Shown: positions 60,479-64,000 of the stretch, piece after piece
How positions within the stretch are numbered: position 1 is the first letter of the stretch
How the letters are laid out: each line of letters opens with the position of its first letter
Origin: Mumia sp. ZJ1417
GTDB taxonomy: Bacteria > Actinomycetota > Actinomycetes > Propionibacteriales > Nocardioidaceae
Assembly (NCBI RefSeq): GCF_014127285.1
Contig: NZ_CP059901.1
Span: 1,178,001 to 1,242,000, forward strand
DNA length: 64,000 bases
Direction: 5' to 3'
The notes under the pieces: generated by a model
Told to the model about the DNA's origin: nothing
The model's database searches: none
What the model saw: the letters and a program-made list of their open reading frames with translations, nothing else
Translations under genes and position numbers: made by a program

Positions 60479-61326
60479 CAGACCTGCGAGCCTTGCTCGC
60501 CGACGCCACCCGCCAGCTCGCAGAGGCGGGAGTGGCCTCGCCGCGCAACGACGCGGAGCTGCTGCTCGCGCATGTCCTCGGCACGGGGCGGGCGGGCCTG
60601 CTGCTGGTCGACGACCTCGACGGCGCTCAGGCGAGCGCGTACGAGGTCCTCGTCGCCCGGCGCGCCACGCGTGAGCCGCTCCAGCACCTCACCACCACGG
60701 CGGCGTTCCGCTACCGCGACCTCGCGGTCGGGCCTGGCGTGTTCGTCCCGCGGCCCGAGACCGAGTCCCTGGTCGAGTGGGGGCTCACCGTCCTCGACGG
60801 CGTCGAGGCCAAGCACCCCGTCGTGGTCGACCTCGGTACGGGATCGGGCGCGATCGCGGGGGCAGTGGCGTCCGAGCGCCCTCACGCCCGCGTGCATGCG
60901 GTGGAGCTCAGCGACGACGCGTTCGCGTACGCCGAGCGCAACCTGGCCGGGCTGGAGGTCGACCTGCGGCACGGCGACCTGGCCGACGCGTTCGCCGACC
61001 TCGACGGCACGGTGGACCTCGTGCTCGCCAACCCTCCGTACATCCCGCTGACCGCGTGGGAGTCGGTGGCCGTGGAGGCGCGCGACCACGACCCCGCGCT
61101 GGCGCTCTGGTCCGGCGAGGACGGGTTGGACGCGATGCGCGACGTCGCCGCGACCGCCGCGCGCCTGCTGCGTGACGGCGCGATGGTCGGCGCGGAGCAC
61201 GCCGACGTGCAGGGGGAGTCTGCTCCGGCGGTGTTCGTCGCGCACGGCGGGTTCGTCGACATGCAGGACCGTACGGACCTGGCCGGCCGGCCGCGGTTCG
61301 TGACCGCGCGGCGCGTCCGGCGCTGA
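60475..61326 (+). CDS. prmC: Release-factor glutamine N5-methyltransferase
   Basis: Methylates the Gln of the GGQ motif in release factors. 283 residues: an N-terminal helical domain, the SAM-binding [16 protein letters not shown] and the catalytic [11 protein letters not shown]. The GTG start overlaps the prfA stop (GTGA). The pairing with prfA is the conserved arrangement. Confidence 0.95.
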   Translation: MTDLRALLADATRQLAEAGVASPRNDAELLLAHVLGTGRAGLLLVDDLDGAQASAYEVLVARRATREPLQHLTTTAAFRYRDLAVGPGVFVPRPETESLVEWGLTVLDGVEAKHPVVVDLGTGSGAIAGAVASERPHARVHAVELSDDAFAYAERNLAGLEVDLRHGDLADAFADLDGTVDLVLANPPYIPLTAWESVAVEARDHDPALALWSGEDGLDAMRDVAATAARLLRDGAMVGAEHADVQGESAPAVFVAHGGFVDMQDRTDLAGRPRFVTARRVRR

Positions 61327-61377
61327 CACGGCCTCCCAGGCGAGGGCGCAGACGAGCGTGGGAGGCGGACTGGCACC

Positions 61378-62028
61378 ATGGCCCTTGTGAGCGAACGGTT
61401 CTCTTGCGTCGGTGACGACGATGAGCGTGAGGCAGGCCTGGAGGCCGCCAAGGCGGCCCTCCAGAGCCAGAAGTTGGTCGTGACGCCGACCGACACGGTG
61501 TACGGCATCGCAGCGGACGCGTTCGACGCCGACGCCGTCGCCGCGCTCCTGGCGGCGAAGGGTCGTGGACGGCACATGCCGCCACCGGTCCTCGTGGGGT
61601 CGACGATGACGCTGGACGCCTTGGCGACGGGCGTCGAGCCGTACGTCTACACGATGGTCGAGGCGCTCTGGCCGGGGCCGTTGACGGTCATCTGCCACCA
61701 GCAGGACTCTCTCGCCTGGGACCTGGGCGAGACCCGGGGCACGGTCGCTGTCCGGATGCCAGATGATGCCACCACGCTCGCCCTGCTTCAGCGCACCGGC
61801 CCACTCGCGGTCTCGAGCGCGAACCTCACCGGCCACCCTGCCGCGACGACGGTCGTCGAGGCCGAGGAGCAGCTCGGCGACTCGGTCGCGGTCTATCTGG
61901 ACGGCGGGCCCTCGGGCAGCGGCGTCCCGTCGACGATCGTGGACTGTACGGGGGAGCGCCCGCGGATCGTCCGTCCCGGCGCCGTCACCGCCGAGCGGTT
62001 GGCCGAGCTGGGGCTCGAGGTCGCCTGA
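61378..62028 (+). CDS. sua5: L-threonylcarbamoyladenylate synthase (Sua5/YrdC family)
   Basis: Makes threonylcarbamoyl-AMP for the t6A37 tRNA modification. 216 residues of a YrdC domain: TPTDTVYGIAADAFDADAVAALLAAKGRG, ALWPGPLTVICHQQ, RGTVAVRMPDD and GPLAVSSANLTGHPAATT. A C-terminal Sua5 domain is absent, so it is the short form. It lies 52 bases after prmC; wecA follows 3 bases later. Confidence 0.92.
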   Translation: MALVSERFSCVGDDDEREAGLEAAKAALQSQKLVVTPTDTVYGIAADAFDADAVAALLAAKGRGRHMPPPVLVGSTMTLDALATGVEPYVYTMVEALWPGPLTVICHQQDSLAWDLGETRGTVAVRMPDDATTLALLQRTGPLAVSSANLTGHPAATTVVEAEEQLGDSVAVYLDGGPSGSGVPSTIVDCTGERPRIVRPGAVTAERLAELGLEVA

Positions 62029-62031
62029 GCC

Positions 62032-63153
62032 ATGCGCGAGTATCTCGTCGTCTTCCTGGTCGCTGTGGCGGTGACCTATCTGCTCGCCGTGCTGGCACGG
62101 GAGGGTGCGATGAAGGTCGGGGCGTACGCGCGCGTGCGCGACCGCGACGTCCACGCGGTGCCCATCCCCTACTTCGGCGGCGTGGCGATGCTGTTCGGCC
62201 TGCTGGCGGCCTATCTCGTCGCGGCGCGGATGCCGTTCTTGTCCAGCTCGGAGGACGCGGTCCTCGCGGACGCGGGCGCCGTCATGGTCGGGGCGACGGT
62301 GATCACGCTGGTCGGGGTCATCGACGACGTGTACGAGCTCGACGCGCTCACGAAGTTCGCCGGACAGCTCCTGGCGGCGGTGATCACCGTCTCCATGGGC
62401 GTGCAGCTCGTCTACCTCCCGCTGCCCGGCAACACCTGGGCGATCGACCCGCTGCAGTCGATCCTCTTCTCCGTCCTGACGATCGTGATCTGCGTCAACG
62501 CGGTCAACTTCGTCGACGGTCTGGACGGGCTGGCAGCGGGAGTGGTCGGGATCGGCGCGGTCGCGTTCTTCATCTTCGCCTTCGTCCTGGTCGCCGAGAA
62601 CCGGCAGACCAACGCCATCGCGGCCGCGATGCTGTGTGCCGCGCTCGCGGGCGTGTGCGTGGGGATCTTGCCGCACAACTTCAACCCGGCGCGGATGTTC
62701 ATCGGCGACGCCGGAGCGATGCTCATCGGCTTCGTGCTGGCCTGCTCGGCCGTCTCGCTGTCGGGGCGGTTCTCGGCGGCCGAGGCGATCCAAGGCCTCG
62801 GCGGCGCGCAGGCGTCGCTGGTCCCCGCCCTGCTGCCGCTGTTGCTGCCGTTCGCGGTGCTGCTCGTGCCGTTCGTCGACCTGCTGATGGCGGTCGTGCG
62901 CCGGACCCGCGCGGGGCGCTCGCCGTTCGCGCCCGACAAGCTGCACCTGCACCACCGGCTGCTCGAGATCGGCCACTCCCACCGGCGGGCCGTGCTCGCG
63001 ATGTACATGATCGCCGGCGTGGTCGCCTTCGGCGCTGTCGCGCTAGGCCTCGTCGGCGGCTGGCGGGCGAGCGCAGGGGTGGTGGTGATGGTGGTCGTGA
63101 CGGCGTTCGTGGTGTTCTGGCTGCCCCGGGTCGGGCGTACGGGCCGAGCCTGA
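62032..63153 (+). CDS. wecA: Undecaprenyl-phosphate N-acetylglucosaminyl-1-phosphate transferase (WecA/MraY family)
   Basis: Integral membrane enzyme (about eleven helices, 373 residues) that transfers a sugar-1-phosphate to the lipid carrier for arabinogalactan-, teichoic-acid- or polysaccharide-type wall polymers. VPIPYFGGVAMLFGLLAAYLVA, GVIDDVYELDALTKFAGQLL (DDxxD-like), FVDGLDGLAAGVVGI, NFNPARMFIGDAGAML and the cytoplasmic HLHHRLLEIGHSHRR are the family signatures. The order prfA-prmC-sua5-wecA before the ATP synthase genes is the usual actinobacterial one. Confidence 0.94.
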   Translation: MREYLVVFLVAVAVTYLLAVLAREGAMKVGAYARVRDRDVHAVPIPYFGGVAMLFGLLAAYLVAARMPFLSSSEDAVLADAGAVMVGATVITLVGVIDDVYELDALTKFAGQLLAAVITVSMGVQLVYLPLPGNTWAIDPLQSILFSVLTIVICVNAVNFVDGLDGLAAGVVGIGAVAFFIFAFVLVAENRQTNAIAAAMLCAALAGVCVGILPHNFNPARMFIGDAGAMLIGFVLACSAVSLSGRFSAAEAIQGLGGAQASLVPALLPLLLPFAVLLVPFVDLLMAVVRRTRAGRSPFAPDKLHLHHRLLEIGHSHRRAVLAMYMIAGVVAFGAVALGLVGGWRASAGVVVMVVVTAFVVFWLPRVGRTGRA

Positions 63154-63157
63154 GAAG

Positions 63158-63202
63158 GCCCCGGGTTTGGGGCCCGTGAAGCGCTTGTGCTAGTTTTCAC
63201 AA
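63158..63202 (+). promoter_or_regulatory. Terminator-like stem, promoter and CRP-like dyad before the ATP synthase genes
   Basis: GGCCCC-GGGTTT-GGGGCC (63158-63175) can end the wecA transcript. TTGGGG (63167-63172) and TAGTTT (63191-63196) make a promoter with 18-base spacing. TTGTG-N8-CACAA (63185-63202) is a perfect dyad that resembles a CRP-family site with one deviation in the TGTGA half. Confidence 0.5.
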
Positions 63203-63234
63203 ACACCCACCCGCACGTTTGGACGGCCGCCCCC

Positions 63235-63669
63235 ATGACGACCACCCAGAGCTCGACCCGACGCCCCGTACGCGTGACCCGCGTGCTCGGTGGGGTCGTT
63301 CTCGCGGCGGCAGTGTCGTGCATGGCCGGCAGTGCGCTCGCGGCCGGTGGGCCAGGTGTCGTCGGGTCCTTGATCGGGGTCGCGCTCGTCGCGTTCCTGC
63401 TCGGGTTCACCGCCGTCGCTCTCAAGGTCCTCGCCAAGCCGGCGAACGGCGCGTCGCTCCTCATCGCGCTCCTGCTCTACTCGACCAACGTGCTCTTCGT
63501 TGCCGCCCTCGCTCTCGTGCTCACGCAGTCGGGTGCGCTCGGCGATGTCGTGCACGGCGGAGCCCTCGGGATCACCCTTCTCGTGGGTGCTCTCGTGAGC
63601 ACCGCACTGTTCGTCGTTGCCGCCGTGACGAGCCGCCAGCCGCTGTACGACCTGGGGGTCGAGTCGTGA
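63235..63669 (+). CDS. AtpI-like membrane protein at the head of the ATP synthase operon
   Basis: 144 residues, four predicted helices (VVLAAAVSCMAGSALAAGG, VGSLIGVALVAFLLGFTAVAL, ASLLIALLLYSTNVLFVAALAL, ITLLVGALVSTALFVVAAVTS). Position and build match the ATP synthase subunit I seen between wecA and atpB in other actinobacteria. Sequence alone is weak for this family, so the name is a context call. The ATG at 63235 is preferred to a longer frame beginning at 63187 that runs over the dyad. Confidence 0.65.
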   Translation: MTTTQSSTRRPVRVTRVLGGVVLAAAVSCMAGSALAAGGPGVVGSLIGVALVAFLLGFTAVALKVLAKPANGASLLIALLLYSTNVLFVAALALVLTQSGALGDVVHGGALGITLLVGALVSTALFVVAAVTSRQPLYDLGVES

Positions 63670-63696
63670 GCCGGGCATGCTACCGTTCCGTTGGCA

Positions 63697-63897
63697 ATGA
63701 GCGAATCCTCCCGACGTCCTCGACGCAGCCTGAGCCAGGCGATCAGCCGGATCGTCGGAGGGATCGTGGTCTACGGAGCCATCGGCTTCGGACTGGATCG
63801 CTGGTGGGGGACCTCGTTCATGGTGTTCGCCGGCGCAGCCCTCGGGGCAGCGCTCGGGATCTTCACCGTGTACGCGGCCACGCCGCACAAGTCCTGA
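63697..63897 (+). CDS. AtpZ/AtpI-family small membrane protein
   Basis: 66 residues from the ATG at 63697: a basic N-terminus, then IVGGIVVYGAIGFGLDRWWGTSFMVFAGAALGAALGIFTVYAATPHKS with two helices around the AtpZ-type GFGLDRWWG turn. Such proteins lie just before atpB and help assemble or support the F1Fo ATP synthase. It begins 28 bases after the previous gene. Confidence 0.78.
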   Translation: MSESSRRPRRSLSQAISRIVGGIVVYGAIGFGLDRWWGTSFMVFAGAALGAALGIFTVYAATPHKS

Positions 63898-63973
63898 CCG
63901 TTCATCTGCTACCCGACGTACCCATGACGCCCGTGGAACCGCGGCGCGACCGTGCCATAGATGAGGTGATCGA

Positions 63974-64000
63974 GTGACCACCGAAGGACGGACTGTCCTC
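63974..64000 (+). CDS. Start of the next gene, probably the ATP synthase subunit a gene (truncated by the window end)
   Basis: GTG ACC ACC GAA GGA opens a frame that runs to the window end (VTTEGRTVL). Its place after the AtpZ-like gene suggests atpB, but nine residues cannot prove this. A 17-codon frame (63924-63977) just upstream ends in a TGA that overlaps this GTG; it has no ribosome site and is probably chance. Confidence 0.35.

Noticed and set aside
60166-62982. 938-codon minus-strand open frame across prfA, prmC, sua5 and wecA
   Set aside because: It crosses four well-supported genes and their overlaps, and its composition is that of antisense shadow.
63924-63977. 17-codon frame whose stop overlaps the last gene's GTG
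   Set aside because: No ribosome site or conserved sequence; the overlap alone is weak evidence for an upstream peptide.

Overview
The window is about 70% G+C. It has GTG starts, dense ATGA/GTGA start-stop overlaps, WhiB1, a mycothiol-type SigR/RsrA pair, bL37 and a Kgd-type 2-oxoglutarate enzyme. These mark a chromosome of an actinobacterium, most likely of the Nocardioidaceae/Propionibacteriales type (inference from gene content, not a database match). No phage, integrase, transposase or CRISPR array is visible.

Layout. Up to 1.8 kb: the tail of a VWA protein, a DinB-like protein and an IclR regulator. 2.0-8.9 kb: a complete histidine-utilisation operon (hutH, hutU, an M20 amidohydrolase, hutF, hutI) with every junction overlapping. 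It is transcribed away from the IclR gene across an intergenic region holding two copies of a TGTCTCG/CGAGA dyad. Three genes of this operon carry repeat-derived sequence inside their reading frames. 8.9-17.6 kb: a DUF2000 remnant, an AraC regulator, two paralogous Arg-rich mini-proteins at separate loci sharing an upstream dyad, a LigD-type polymerase, a GH3 glucosidase and a large LuxR/MalT-type regulator. 17.7-30.2 kb: a glutamine amidotransferase, gnd, a decayed RidA gene, a CBS/PPOX pair, hisN, rsgA-aroA, DoxX, a ferredoxin reductase-like protein, and an ECF sigma factor fused to a zinc finger, a membrane segment, FN3 and a lectin-like domain.

30.3-40.1 kb: a degenerate GGDEF-like protein, an SRAP protein, a hydrolase, then sigR-rsrA-thioesterase-GNAT behind a perfect GGAAT-N18-GTT promoter, the 24-residue bL37 gene, a TPP enzyme, a DUF2785 protein, a PdtaS-like kinase and whiB1. 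40.3-48.8 kb: malic enzyme, an MDR dehydrogenase, kgd with its DUF6104 partner, and a 3-hydroxyacyl-CoA dehydrogenase. 48.9-55.9 kb: tRNA-Arg(CCG), a CheY-like regulator and argS-lysA-hom-thrC-thrB. 56-64 kb: a long leader, rho, a glutathione peroxidase, rpmE (with a second SigR-type promoter), prfA-prmC-sua5-wecA and the first genes of the ATP synthase operon.

How the genes work together. The hut operon degrades histidine to glutamate by the formylglutamate branch; HutF is present, and the M20 enzyme is the candidate for the last step. SigR/RsrA form a thiol-stress switch whose targets within this window appear to be its own operon and rpmE. The 49-56 kb operon supplies lysine, threonine and charged tRNA-Arg. 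Most long antisense reading frames are high-GC shadows and were left out.
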